A stretch of 64,000 nt of DNA from Helicobacter_D sp964464895 (GTDB taxonomy: Bacteria; Campylobacterota; Campylobacteria; Campylobacterales; Helicobacteraceae), in assembly GCA_964464895.1 (NCBI GenBank), contig CAYXGY010000003.1, positions 86,627 through 150,626 of the forward strand, read 5' to 3'. A program made the translations under genes and the position numbers. Below the pieces are notes generated by a model. That model was not told the origin of the DNA and ran no database searches. It saw only the letters and a list, made by a program, of their open reading frames with translations. Below are positions 26,245 to 35,422 of the stretch, piece after piece. Each line of letters starts with the position of its first letter. Position 1 is the first letter of the stretch.

Positions 26245-27159
26245 ATGTTATCCAAAGACATTGCAAATTTTAGCGAAATGCGTTATGAGATTCGCGCATA
26301 TCTGTGCTTTTTGATGCAGCGCAATATCAAAAACTATTTACCCCATATTGAACTAAACAAAATTGTAGATGGGGTGCAAAAAATAGAAAAAGAAGTAGGG
26401 ATTTTTGAATTAATCTATGTGTTAGACGCAAGTGGGGCTTTAGTGCTAGATGGAATCTCTAAGGATTCCAAAATAGAATGCAAAAAAGGAGAAAATCACA
26501 ATGAGCGTGCCTACTTTTATCGCGCAATCAAAGAAAAAAAATGTATCTTAACTGACCCTTATCCCTCTTTGGCAAGCGGAAATCTCGTCATCACCGTGTC
26601 TTACCCGCTCTATAATGACAAAGGCGAACTTGCTTATGTCGTTTGTATGGACGTGCGTTTGGAACGTAGTTTGGAGCTCGTGCGCCCTACACCTTTGTTT
26701 GGAATCTCTTTTGCGATTGGCAAATGCGTCTATTTCCTAATGGCTTTGTCGCTCTTTTTGGTTTGCTCCTTATTGCTTGTTAAGGGAAGTATTAGCCTAT
26801 GGGAAGCCTTATGCCGCTTTAAAGGCTTGGAAGTTTTGGACATTAAAGATGTCTTTGAGGCTACGATTCTAATTACTCTCAGCTTGGCTATCTTTGACCT
26901 CGTGCGCGCAATCTTTGAGGAGGAAGTTTTGGGACGTCATAAATCTCAAGATTCTAAAGTCGTGCATAAAACAATGACGCGATTCTTAGGCTCTATTGTG
27001 ATTGCCTTAGCAATTGAATCCCTAATGCTTGTCTTCAAATTTGCCATCACTGCGCCAGAAAAACTACTCTATGCGGTTTATTTGATTGGGGCGGTTACTT
27101 GTTTGCTCGTGGGCTTAGCCTCATATGTCAAACTCACCGCAAGCCTCAAACAAGATTAA
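26245..27159 (+). CDS. PDC/Cache sensor-like membrane protein without output domain
   Basis: 304 aa. Residues about 1-140 form a PDC-sensor-like fold (IYVLDASGALVLDG, then RAYFYRAIKEKKCILTDPYPS and ITVSYPLYNDKGELAYVVCMD). The C-terminal half has four hydrophobic helices (about 155-185, 205-225, 250-275, 282-300). Unusually, no N-terminal transmembrane anchor precedes the sensor, and no kinase, GGDEF or chemotaxis output follows. It may sit in the cytoplasm or use a partner. AAGGA at the start; 16 nt after the exonuclease. Confidence 0.65.
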   Translation: MLSKDIANFSEMRYEIRAYLCFLMQRNIKNYLPHIELNKIVDGVQKIEKEVGIFELIYVLDASGALVLDGISKDSKIECKKGENHNERAYFYRAIKEKKCILTDPYPSLASGNLVITVSYPLYNDKGELAYVVCMDVRLERSLELVRPTPLFGISFAIGKCVYFLMALSLFLVCSLLLVKGSISLWEALCRFKGLEVLDIKDVFEATILITLSLAIFDLVRAIFEEEVLGRHKSQDSKVVHKTMTRFLGSIVIALAIESLMLVFKFAITAPEKLLYAVYLIGAVTCLLVGLASYVKLTASLKQD

Positions 27160-27161
27160 AT

Positions 27162-27770
27162 ATGCTTGGCATTGTCAATTATGGAATCGGTAATCTTGCG
27201 AGTGTTCAAAATGCACTTTGCAAGATTGGTGCAACAGCCATTATCACGCAAGACCCAGAGAGTCTTAAAACCTATGACCATTTAATTTTACCCGGAGTGG
27301 GAGCATTTGGCGATGCAATGCAACATTTAAAACACAATGGAATGCGAGAAGCCGTGCTAGAGTTTGCCAAAAGCGGCAAACCACTACTTGGAATCTGCTT
27401 AGGTATGCAGCTACTCTTTGATAAGAGTTATGAATTTGGCGAACATTTAGGCTTAGGATTAATCAAGGGGGAAGTGATTCCATTTGAAGCAAAAGATTTG
27501 GACGCAAATCAAAAGATTCCACAAATGGGTTGGAATCGCGTAACCATTCACCAAACCTCATCACTTTTAAAAGGGCTAGAATCACCCTTTTACTTGTATT
27601 TTGTGCATAGTTATTATGTCAAAAATTTGCAAAATGCTATTGGAATTAGTCAATATGGAATGAAATTTGCCTCCATAGTGCAAAAGGACAATGTCTTTGG
27701 AATCCAGCCACACCCTGAAAAATCTCATAATGTGGGGCTTAGGATTCTACAAAACTTTACGAATCTATAA
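27162..27770 (+). CDS. hisH: imidazole glycerol phosphate synthase, glutaminase subunit
   Basis: Supplies ammonia from glutamine to HisF in histidine biosynthesis. Class I glutamine amidotransferase of 202 aa with the nucleophile in LLGICLGMQLLF near residue 82 and the His/Glu pair in GIQPHPEKS near 185. The ATG follows the previous stop by 2 nt with no obvious ribosome site, suggesting coupling. hisA follows after 8 nt; hisF is not in the window. Confidence 0.93.
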   Translation: MLGIVNYGIGNLASVQNALCKIGATAIITQDPESLKTYDHLILPGVGAFGDAMQHLKHNGMREAVLEFAKSGKPLLGICLGMQLLFDKSYEFGEHLGLGLIKGEVIPFEAKDLDANQKIPQMGWNRVTIHQTSSLLKGLESPFYLYFVHSYYVKNLQNAIGISQYGMKFASIVQKDNVFGIQPHPEKSHNVGLRILQNFTNL

Positions 27771-27778
27771 GGAGTTGT

Positions 27779-28492
27779 ATGCAAATTATTCCTGCAATAG
27801 ACTTAAAAGAGGGTTGCGCAGTGCGTTTAAAACAGGGCTTAATGGAAAGCGCGAAAGTTTATGCTGACAAGCCCGATGTACTTGCCAAACATTTTGAATA
27901 TTTAGGAGCAGAATTTTTACACATTGTGGATTTAGATGGTGCATTCGCAGGAAAGCCAAAAAATCTTGCGGCGATTGAAAAAATCTGCAAAAATTCCAAG
28001 CTCAAAATTGAAGTGGGCGGTGGAATTCGTGAGGAAGAAACGATTAAGACTTACTTAAACTTAGGCGTCTCCCGAGTAATTTTGGGTTCTATTGCGCTAA
28101 AAAATCCGCAATTTGCGCTCAATATGGCAGAAAAGTATGCTATTGTTATTGGAATTGACGCAAAAGATGGCAAAGTTGCAACAGAGGGTTGGGCTACAAG
28201 CGAAAACACTTTGGCTTGGGATTTCGCAGAGCGATTCAAAGGGAGCAAGGTGCAGGCTATTATTTGCACCGATATTGCACGCGATGGAATGCTCGGCGGG
28301 TTAAATATAGAATTTACAAAAAAAATCCAAGACAAGAGCGGAATTTTCACTATCGCAAGTGGTGGATTATCCTCTGAAGCGGATTTTGAAGCACTCAAAG
28401 AAGCGGAAATTGATGGCGTAATTGTAGGTAAGGCATTTTATGAAAATAAGATTGATTTGCAAAAAGTCTTTAAGCAGTTTAATTGCAAATAA
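27779..28492 (+). CDS. hisA: ProFAR isomerase
   Basis: 1-(5-phosphoribosyl)-5-[(5-phosphoribosylamino)methylideneamino]imidazole-4-carboxamide isomerase of histidine synthesis. (beta/alpha)8 barrel of 237 aa. Catalytic Asp is in IIPAIDLKEG near residue 8 and the second Asp in IICTDIARDGMLGG near 165; the phosphate-binding GGGIR and ASGGLSS loops are intact. Start has AAGGAG. Makes this organism a histidine prototroph candidate, unlike H. pylori. Confidence 0.95.
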   Translation: MQIIPAIDLKEGCAVRLKQGLMESAKVYADKPDVLAKHFEYLGAEFLHIVDLDGAFAGKPKNLAAIEKICKNSKLKIEVGGGIREEETIKTYLNLGVSRVILGSIALKNPQFALNMAEKYAIVIGIDAKDGKVATEGWATSENTLAWDFAERFKGSKVQAIICTDIARDGMLGGLNIEFTKKIQDKSGIFTIASGGLSSEADFEALKEAEIDGVIVGKAFYENKIDLQKVFKQFNCK

Positions 28493-28612
28493 ATTTTATG
28501 GCTTGGATTCTTATTTTATTTAATTTTATGCTTATTTGTGTGAAATTATGCTATTATATTCAGTTATTGTTATTTTTAAAATTTTTAATAAATTTTATTT
28601 AAGGAGTTTGCA

Positions 28613-28987
28613 GTGAAAATGGTCGTTGTAGATGATAGTTCCACTATGCGAAGAATTATCAAAAATACTCTTGCGAGACTTGGCTACGAGGATATTTTAG
28701 AAGGTGAGAATGGAGTCGAGGGCTGGGAAAAAATGGATTCTAATCCCGACACTAAAGTGCTTATCACGGATTGGAATATGCCCGAAATGAATGGATTGGA
28801 TTTAGTCAAAAAAGTGCGTGCGGACGAACGTTTTAAAGATATTCCAATCATTATGGTTACCACAGAAGGTGGTAAGGCGGAAGTTATCACTGCATTAAAG
28901 GCAGGCGTAAATAACTATATCGTGAAGCCTTTTACCCCACAAGTTTTAAAAGAAAAATTAGAAGTTGTTTTAGGCGTGAATGACTAA
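28613..28987 (+). CDS. cheY: chemotaxis response regulator CheY
   Basis: Single receiver domain of 124 aa that carries the CheA phosphoryl group to the flagellar motor switch. Acidic pair Asp7-Asp8, phospho-acceptor Asp53 in LITDWNMPEMNG, Thr in MVTTEGG and Lys in NYIVKPFTP are all present. Starts with GTG (28613), supported by AAGGAG 7 nt upstream. Followed by prmA and ftsH as in H. pylori cheY1-prmA-ftsH. Confidence 0.94.
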   Translation: MKMVVVDDSSTMRRIIKNTLARLGYEDILEGENGVEGWEKMDSNPDTKVLITDWNMPEMNGLDLVKKVRADERFKDIPIIMVTTEGGKAEVITALKAGVNNYIVKPFTPQVLKEKLEVVLGVND

Positions 28988-28989
28988 TT

Positions 28990-29928
28990 ATGGAATCCTA
29001 CTACAATTGTCTAAGCGTCGAAGCGGATAATTTTCTATGGCTCTTACAAAACAAAGTATTAGAAATTACGGGCGAGGCAATTGAAGAAATTGACAAGGGA
29101 TTCATTATCCGCACAGAAAATGCCATAGAACCAATAAAAATGCAATTACTTGCATACGCAAAAGAATTGGAAGCCATTATGGCAGAACCCATAACTCTAA
29201 AGTTTTCTGAAGAAATTTTGAAAAATCAAGATTGGATTGCAACCTATCGCGATTCCATCAAGCCCATAGAATGTGGCAAATATTATATTCACCCTTCGTG
29301 GTTTCAAGGAAAAGACGACAAAATCAATGTGATTATTGACCCCGCCCTTGCCTTTGGAAGCGGACATCACGAAACAACCTTTGGTTGCTTGAAAGCATTA
29401 GGTATCCTAGAGCAGACACTTCAAGAGATAAAACCTCCAAATAAAAAAGAAAATAGCAATACCCCTAAAAATGTCTCATTAGAGGCTACCCTCTCTCAAA
29501 AAGACTCCTCAAATACACTAAAGAATCAATGGATTTTAGATGTTGGTTGTGGAAGTGGAATCTTGAGCCTTTGTGCTAAAAAAAGCGGGGCGAAAGTTTG
29601 GGCGTGTGATACAGACGAACTTGCAATTCAAGCAACACAAGAAAATATGATTCAAAACAACCTTGTATTAGACAAAGTTTTTTTAGGCTCACTCCATACA
29701 ATCCCCAATGAAAAAGGTAAGTTTGATATTGTCATCGCAAATATTTTAGCAGATATTATTGTCGCATTACCATTGGAATCCTATGTGAAGCCAAAGGGAT
29801 ACTTGATTTTATCAGGAATTTTAGATAAATATGTGTCAAAAGTTCTTGATAAATTCAAACGATTTACAATAGTTTCCCAAGAAATCGACCAAGAATGGGC
29901 GACTTTAGTTTTGCAAAACAAAGGATAA
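28990..29928 (+). CDS. prmA: ribosomal protein L11 methyltransferase
   Basis: SAM-dependent methyltransferase modifying L11. Motif I ILDVGCGSGILSLCAKKSGAK near residue 185, preceded by IDPALAFGSGHHETT near 118, the PrmA signature. 312 aa. Residues about 142-178 are a Lys/Asn/Ser-rich insertion between the two motifs that is probably a flexible loop. It begins 2 nt after cheY and ends 2 nt before ftsH, so it is in the same operon. Confidence 0.93.
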   Translation: MESYYNCLSVEADNFLWLLQNKVLEITGEAIEEIDKGFIIRTENAIEPIKMQLLAYAKELEAIMAEPITLKFSEEILKNQDWIATYRDSIKPIECGKYYIHPSWFQGKDDKINVIIDPALAFGSGHHETTFGCLKALGILEQTLQEIKPPNKKENSNTPKNVSLEATLSQKDSSNTLKNQWILDVGCGSGILSLCAKKSGAKVWACDTDELAIQATQENMIQNNLVLDKVFLGSLHTIPNEKGKFDIVIANILADIIVALPLESYVKPKGYLILSGILDKYVSKVLDKFKRFTIVSQEIDQEWATLVLQNKG

Positions 29929-29930
29929 TC

Positions 29931-31862
29931 ATGCAAAAACCAAACAATAATCCCGATCCGCAAGATAAAAAGCCAAACAATTTTTTCAACCAAAATCCTC
30001 TTCTAATGTTTGTTATCTTTGCAATCATCGCAATTGTTATCTTTCGTATGGTATCTCCAGCAAGTGGAGAAGTGAGCAAATTAAGCGGAGCGACAACAAC
30101 CAAAACAATTAATTATTATGAACTCAAAAAACTCATTGAAAACAAAGAAGTAGATTTCGTAGCCATTGGACAAACCAATATCAAAGCAACATCGGAAAGG
30201 GGAGGTAACAAGATTGCCTATAATGCCCAAAGAGTCAATCCAGACAGCACATTGATTCCCCTCCTTGATGAAAAAGGCGTAGAATACACAGGATACAACG
30301 AGAGCAATTGGTTAAGCGATATGCTGTTTGGTTGGGTTTTACCTATCTTTATTTTCTTTGCCATTTGGATGTTTTTAGCAAGCAGAATGCAAAAAAATAT
30401 GGGAAGTGGCATCTTGGGAATTGGAAGTTCTAAAAAGCTTGTCAATGCGGAAAAACCCAATGTAAAATTTGAGGATATGGCGGGCAATGCAGAAGCGAAA
30501 GACGAAGTGGTAGAAATTGTAGATTTTTTAAAAAATCCCGAACGTTACGCCGCACTCGGTGCTAAGATTCCAAAAGGAGTTTTACTTGTAGGACCTCCGG
30601 GCACAGGTAAAACCCTACTCGCCAAAGCCGTAGCGGGCGAAGCAAATGTGCCATTTTTCTCAGTTAGTGGAAGCAGTTTCATAGAAATGTTTGTTGGTGT
30701 AGGTGCAAGTCGCGTTCGGGATTTGTTTGAAAATGCCAAAAAAGAAGCTCCAAGTATTATCTTTATTGATGAAATTGATGCAATTGGTAAAAGTCGTGCA
30801 GCAGGTGGTATGATTAGCGGCAATGACGAGAGAGAGCAAACCTTAAACCAACTCTTAGCCGAAATGGACGGATTTAACTCCGATTCCTCTCCTGTAATTG
30901 TCCTAGCGGCAACCAATCGACCCGAAGTGCTAGACCCTGCACTTTTGCGTCCGGGTAGATTTGATAGACAAGTGCTAGTAGATAAGCCAGATTTTGAAGG
31001 GCGCGTAGAGATTCTTAAGGTGCATATTAAAAATATCAAATTGGCAAGAAATGTAGATCTCTTTGAGGTAGCAAAGCTTACTGCGGGACTTGCGGGAGCA
31101 GATTTAGCAAATATCGTCAATGAAGCCGCATTGCTCGCCGGAAGGGGCAATAAAAAAGAAGTGGAACAAAGTGATTTCTTAGAAGCGGTAGAACGAGGCA
31201 TTGCGGGATTAGAAAAAAAATCACGTAGAATCTCTCCCAAAGAGAAAAAAATCGTTGCTTATCACGAGAGCGGACACGCACTCATTGCAGAAATCACTAA
31301 AGGAGCGAAAAAGGTAACAAAAGTTTCTATCATTCCACGTGGGCTTGCTGCACTTGGTTATACGCTCAATACGCCAGAAGAAAACAAATATCTTATGCAA
31401 AAACACGAGCTCTTAGCTGAAGTAGATGTGCTTTTAGGCGGTAGAGCGGCAGAAGATGTCTTTTTGGGTGAAATCTCAACAGGGGCAAGCAATGATTTAG
31501 AACGTGCTACGGACATCATTAAGGCAATGGTAAGCTATTATGGAATGACAGATGTAGCAGGGCTTATGGTGCTAGAAAAACAACGCAATGTCTTTTTGAA
31601 TGGCGGTTTAGGAAGCAGTAGAGAATATAGTGAAGAAATGGCGCAAAAAATGGACGCATACATTAAAGCCATTTTAAACGAACGTTTTAATATTGTTAAA
31701 GAATCATTAGAAACCTATAAAGAAGCAATTGAAAATATCGTGCAAGAATTGTTTGAAAAAGAAAATATTGATGGGCAAAAGGTGCGTGAGATTATTAGTG
31801 AATATGAAAAGACACATCATTTAGAGAGCAGAATCGTTGCGGAAGAAAAAGAAGAAGCCTAA
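29931..31862 (+). CDS. ftsH: ATP-dependent membrane metalloprotease FtsH
   Basis: Degrades membrane and regulatory proteins. Two TM helices (about 22-40 and 128-150), AAA core with Walker A GPPGTGKT at 221-228 and Walker B IIFIDEIDAIG, second region of homology ATNRPEVLDPALLRPGRFDR, and the zinc-binding HESGH at 445-449 with the third ligand region near 520. 643 aa. The ATG at 29931 is preceded by AAAGGATAATC; an upstream in-frame ATG at 29895 lies inside prmA. Confidence 0.96.
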   Translation: MQKPNNNPDPQDKKPNNFFNQNPLLMFVIFAIIAIVIFRMVSPASGEVSKLSGATTTKTINYYELKKLIENKEVDFVAIGQTNIKATSERGGNKIAYNAQRVNPDSTLIPLLDEKGVEYTGYNESNWLSDMLFGWVLPIFIFFAIWMFLASRMQKNMGSGILGIGSSKKLVNAEKPNVKFEDMAGNAEAKDEVVEIVDFLKNPERYAALGAKIPKGVLLVGPPGTGKTLLAKAVAGEANVPFFSVSGSSFIEMFVGVGASRVRDLFENAKKEAPSIIFIDEIDAIGKSRAAGGMISGNDEREQTLNQLLAEMDGFNSDSSPVIVLAATNRPEVLDPALLRPGRFDRQVLVDKPDFEGRVEILKVHIKNIKLARNVDLFEVAKLTAGLAGADLANIVNEAALLAGRGNKKEVEQSDFLEAVERGIAGLEKKSRRISPKEKKIVAYHESGHALIAEITKGAKKVTKVSIIPRGLAALGYTLNTPEENKYLMQKHELLAEVDVLLGGRAAEDVFLGEISTGASNDLERATDIIKAMVSYYGMTDVAGLMVLEKQRNVFLNGGLGSSREYSEEMAQKMDAYIKAILNERFNIVKESLETYKEAIENIVQELFEKENIDGQKVREIISEYEKTHHLESRIVAEEKEEA

Positions 31863-31871
31863 GGAGAATTG

Positions 31872-32522
31872 ATGAAAACAACCACAGAATTTATTGCAAG
31901 AGAAGGTTGGAAACCTATTGGCATAGGAGCGTTCCTATTGTTGCTTTGTTGGTTGTTGGACTGGGAGATTCTTGGATTTCTTTGTTTGATTGCACTTGCT
32001 TGTTTGATCTATTTTTACAGAAACACTGAACGAATGCTAGAGGATAATGCGAGTGATTCTATTTTATCTCCCATAGACGGAATCATTAAAAATATAGAAA
32101 ACAAATCCGATGGAATCTACTTGCAAATCAACAAGCCCATTTGTTTTTGTGGTATGCTTAGAATGCCTTTAGCCAATCTCGGAAAATACGGAGAGGCTTT
32201 AAAAACCGAACATATCAAAGGATTAAAAAATGGCGATAAAACCACAGGAGAGCGGATTACAATTACTTTTCATCGTGCAATTGACAAAGATTTAGACTCT
32301 AATGCAACATTTACTTTAACGCTTTTCCCTAAATATTTTGGTCAAACTTCTTTGTATCTTTGGGATTCTCACTTTAGATTAGGAGAACGTATTGGGTTTT
32401 TTCTCAATGGTAGTGCAATTTTAAAAATCCCACTAAATTCTGAAGTAAGAGTCAATATTAATGATAAAGTGTTAGGTGGCAAAACATTGCTTGGTAAGAC
32501 AAAATCAATACCAAGCCAATGA
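31872..32522 (+). CDS. phosphatidylserine decarboxylase-related membrane protein
   Basis: 216 aa. One or two N-terminal membrane helices (about 15-48), then a beta-rich domain resembling the short (archaeal-type) PS decarboxylases: ILSPIDGIIKNIE, an internal HRAID region, and near the C-terminus GFFLNGSAI then VNINDKVLGGKTLLG. In that family self-cleavage at Gly-Ser creates the pyruvoyl cofactor, so NGS could be functional. It lies between ftsH and pssA, the PS synthase, which supports a phospholipid role. H. pylori also has an unrelated-locus psd, so this could be a second or divergent enzyme. AAGGAG 5 nt before the ATG. Confidence 0.55.
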   Translation: MKTTTEFIAREGWKPIGIGAFLLLLCWLLDWEILGFLCLIALACLIYFYRNTERMLEDNASDSILSPIDGIIKNIENKSDGIYLQINKPICFCGMLRMPLANLGKYGEALKTEHIKGLKNGDKTTGERITITFHRAIDKDLDSNATFTLTLFPKYFGQTSLYLWDSHFRLGERIGFFLNGSAILKIPLNSEVRVNINDKVLGGKTLLGKTKSIPSQ

Positions 32523-32571
32523 GGTTTAAGCAAAGTTGATTAGGCAAACTTCAAAATGGAGCAAAAAATAA

Positions 32572-33315
32572 ATGAAAATTAATCCATTATATATTTTACC
32601 CAACCTCTTTACGGGTGCTAGCATTTATATAGGAATCCTAGCAGTCGCCTATGCTTTTGTTGGACGTTTTGAGCTTGCGTGTTGGCTTGTGCTTGTCAGC
32701 CTCATTTTTGATGGATTAGATGGGCGTGTTGCACGTTTAACAGGCACGACAAGCAAATTTGGTGTAGAGTTTGACTCCCTAGCAGATGTTGTTGCTTTTG
32801 GTGTAGCCCCTGCAATGATTTTGTTTTTCTATGGCGGATTCCATTATGGAAAATTTGGTGTAGTGGTTGCAGGGTTGTATGTTGTCTTTGGGGCGATTCG
32901 TTTGGCTCGTTTTAATGTAACTACTAACAACAATGAACCCAATGTTTTTATTGGGCTTCCGATTCCCTCTGCGGCGGTTTTTGTAGTTAGTTGGTTACTC
33001 TTTGAAATGGAGCTTAGCAAGCAATACCCGCAATATCCTGAAAGCATTTTTTTGCTCCCTTTAATGGTTACGAGCTTGATTATTGCATTTTTAATGGTGA
33101 GTAATGTGCGCTATCCTAGCTTCAAGAAAATGAGCTTTAAAAAAATTAGTTTTGGTAAAATTATCGTGCTAATGATGATTATCTTAGCGATTTTATTTAT
33201 TTACCCCATTTATACGATTGTAACTTTAATTAGTGGCTATGTTTGCTTTGGTCCTGCGCGTGCAACTTATTATCTTTACCTCAAATATTTCAGCAAAGAA
33301 TCCCATAAGGAATAA
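32572..33315 (+). CDS. pssA: CDP-diacylglycerol-serine O-phosphatidyltransferase
   Basis: Makes phosphatidylserine. Integral membrane CDP-alcohol phosphotransferase of 247 aa; the active-site signature is complete, with DGLDGRVAR near residue 50 followed by G and two Asp in KFGVEFDSLADVVAFG. About six to seven hydrophobic helices. Last gene of the cheY-prmA-ftsH-psd-like-pssA run. Confidence 0.94.
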   Translation: MKINPLYILPNLFTGASIYIGILAVAYAFVGRFELACWLVLVSLIFDGLDGRVARLTGTTSKFGVEFDSLADVVAFGVAPAMILFFYGGFHYGKFGVVVAGLYVVFGAIRLARFNVTTNNNEPNVFIGLPIPSAAVFVVSWLLFEMELSKQYPQYPESIFLLPLMVTSLIIAFLMVSNVRYPSFKKMSFKKISFGKIIVLMMIILAILFIYPIYTIVTLISGYVCFGPARATYYLYLKYFSKESHKE

Positions 33316-33317
33316 AA

Positions 33318-33401
33318 ATGCGTATGCGATTCCACACTTATTATAGTCGGACAAAAAACCTTTTAACCCTTTCTATGCTCTCTCCACTGGGAGTATTTTA
33401 G
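33318..33401 (+). CDS. Leu-rich mini-ORF upstream of leuA (possible leader peptide)
   Basis: A 27-codon ORF beginning 3 nt after the pssA stop, with AAGG upstream. Its C-terminal part reads NLLTLSMLSPLG: five leucines in ten residues. A hairpin CTCTC/GGGAG (about 33380-33393) followed by TATTTT overlaps its last codons, and leuA begins 40 nt later. The layout recalls leucine attenuation, but the hairpin overlaps the ORF instead of following it, and a -10-like TATTAT (33339-33344) inside the ORF offers a rival reading as a plain leuA promoter. Confidence 0.35.
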   Translation: MRMRFHTYYSRTKNLLTLSMLSPLGVF

Positions 33402-33441
33402 AATCTCACTTTAACAATAAATTTATATTAAGGATTAACTA

Positions 33442-34983
33442 GTGGAAATGATTAAAATTTTTGATACTACTTTAAGAGACGGCGAGCAAAGCCCCGGTGC
33501 TTCAATGAATACGGAGGAAAAAATCAAACTCGCTTTGGCGTTGGAACGTTTGGGTGTAGATATTATTGAGGCTGGATTTGCAGCAGCAAGTCCGGGAGAC
33601 TTTGAAGCAATCAATAGAATCTCTGAAGCCGTCCATAATAGCACGATTTGTTCTCTTGCAAGAGCCGTACTAAAAGACATTGAGAGTGCGGCAAAGGCTT
33701 TAGAAAAGGCGAAATCAAAACGAATCCATACCTTTATCGCCACAAGCCCAATCCATATGGAGTTTAAGCTCAAAATGCAACCTAACGAAGTCATCAAACG
33801 CGCGATAGAAGCGGTGAGTTTAGCAAAAAGCTTATGCGAAGATGTGGAGTTTAGTTGCGAAGACGCAAGCAGGAGTGATTTAGGATTCTTAAAAGAAATC
33901 ACGCACGCAGTCATTGAAGCGGGTGCGCAAACATTAAATTTGCCCGATACGGTAGGTTATAGATTACCCCAAGAATTAGGAGCAATGATTCGTGAATTAA
34001 AGACTTTTGTAGGGAATCGTGCGATTCTCTCTGTGCATTGCCATAATGATTTAGGGCTTGCCGTAGCAAACTCTATTGCAGGAATTGAAAATGGTGCAAG
34101 ACAAGTGGAATGCACCATCAATGGCTTGGGTGAGCGTGCAGGAAATACCGCATTAGAAGAAATAGTAATGATTCTAAAAACACGCAAAGACAAATTTGAG
34201 GGGCTAGATACGCGCATTAACACGAAAGAAATTTATGCGTGTAGCAAATTAGTCTCCGATATTACAGGAATCCGTCCGCAACCCAATAAAGCAATTGTTG
34301 GTAAAAATGCCTTTGCGCACGAGAGTGGAATCCACCAAGATGGTATGTTAAAGAATCGTGAAACTTACGAGATTATGCGTGCAAGTGATATTGGAATTCC
34401 AGAGGATAATGGCTTGGTTCTTGGCAAGCATAGCGGACGTGCAGCATTCAAAGATAAACTTGCCAATATGGGATTTGGCGAGATTCCACAAGAAACACTA
34501 GACAAGGCATTTGAAAGATTCAAAATCCTATGCGACCGTAAAAAAGAGGTGTATGATGAGGATATTCGCTCCATTATGACAGAGGAAGCAACTAAGATTC
34601 CTCAAGTCTTTGAGCTTTTGGGAATGCAGATTAGTAGTTGTTCTAAGGGCGTGCCTCACGCGGCAATTTCTATCCAAAAAGACGGAAAAACGAAAATAGA
34701 TGCAGCCATTGGCAATGGAAGTGTAGATGCAATTCTTAAAACCATTGATAGAATCAGCGGGCATCAAGGAATCTTGAAAGATTATAAAGTAGAAGCCGTC
34801 AGTGAGGGTAAAGACGCCCTTGCAAAAGTAGTCGTCAAGGTAGAATTTGACCCTACCAAACCTGCTGTGATTGGGCACGGATTACATTTAGACACAATGC
34901 AGGCAACTGCAAAAGCTTATCTTGGAGCACTCAATAGCTATTTATCTATGCGTGAGCTTATCACGAATAAAACAATTTGTTAG
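33442..34983 (+). CDS. leuA: 2-isopropylmalate synthase
   Basis: First committed step of leucine synthesis. DRE-TIM catalytic barrel beginning IFDTTLRDGEQSPGAS, with HCHNDLGLAVANS near residue 200 and the second metal/catalytic region NAFAHESGIHQDG near 295. A C-terminal LeuA allosteric domain (about 390-500) for leucine feedback follows. 513 aa. GTG start at 33442 with AAGGA 7-8 nt upstream; ATG at 33448 is an alternative. leuB, C and D are not in the window. Confidence 0.94.
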   Translation: MEMIKIFDTTLRDGEQSPGASMNTEEKIKLALALERLGVDIIEAGFAAASPGDFEAINRISEAVHNSTICSLARAVLKDIESAAKALEKAKSKRIHTFIATSPIHMEFKLKMQPNEVIKRAIEAVSLAKSLCEDVEFSCEDASRSDLGFLKEITHAVIEAGAQTLNLPDTVGYRLPQELGAMIRELKTFVGNRAILSVHCHNDLGLAVANSIAGIENGARQVECTINGLGERAGNTALEEIVMILKTRKDKFEGLDTRINTKEIYACSKLVSDITGIRPQPNKAIVGKNAFAHESGIHQDGMLKNRETYEIMRASDIGIPEDNGLVLGKHSGRAAFKDKLANMGFGEIPQETLDKAFERFKILCDRKKEVYDEDIRSIMTEEATKIPQVFELLGMQISSCSKGVPHAAISIQKDGKTKIDAAIGNGSVDAILKTIDRISGHQGILKDYKVEAVSEGKDALAKVVVKVEFDPTKPAVIGHGLHLDTMQATAKAYLGALNSYLSMRELITNKTIC

Positions 34984-35060
34984 CATTTAGCAAGCTATTA
35001 GATAAATTGCGCTAAAATATGCGGGATTTTTGAGTTTTATAAACGAATTTAAGGAAACCT

Positions 35061-35411
35061 ATGAGTGGAATTTTATTGATATTGCAGTTTGTATTGGCAA
35101 TTTTCATTACTACAATTGTGTTATTGCAAAAAAGTTCAAGCATTGGGCTTGGCGCATATAGCGGGAGCAACGAAAGCTTATTTGGTGCTAAAGGACCTGC
35201 GGGATTCCTAGCCAAGCTTACTTTTGGGCTCGGATTATTGTTTGTCATCAATACGATTGCATTAAGTTATCTTTATGTTCAAGATTCTAAAAGCTCCATT
35301 ATTGATGAAGCAACTATTCCCGAGATTCCAACGCCTATCTTGCCACAAGGCTCTACAACTCCAAGTGTTCCTGCAGCTCCTGCTGCACCTAGTAATACAG
35401 AATCTAATTAA
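35061..35411 (+). CDS. secG: preprotein translocase subunit SecG
   Basis: Small subunit of the SecYEG channel. 116 aa with two TM helices (about 2-22 and 50-72) flanking GLGAYSGSNESLFGAKGPAGFLAK, the conserved cytosolic loop. The Pro/Ala/Thr-rich C-terminal tail is usual in this phylum. Own -10 box TAAAAT at 35013-35018. First gene of secG-frr-pyrE-RDD, as in H. pylori. Confidence 0.92.
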   Translation: MSGILLILQFVLAIFITTIVLLQKSSSIGLGAYSGSNESLFGAKGPAGFLAKLTFGLGLLFVINTIALSYLYVQDSKSSIIDEATIPEIPTPILPQGSTTPSVPAAPAAPSNTESN

Positions 35412-35422
35412 AGGGAAATCTT

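Noticed and set aside
30545..31240. 231-residue open frame antisense to ftsH
   Set aside because: Composition follows the reverse of the AAA domain codons; no ribosome site, and ftsH is certain.
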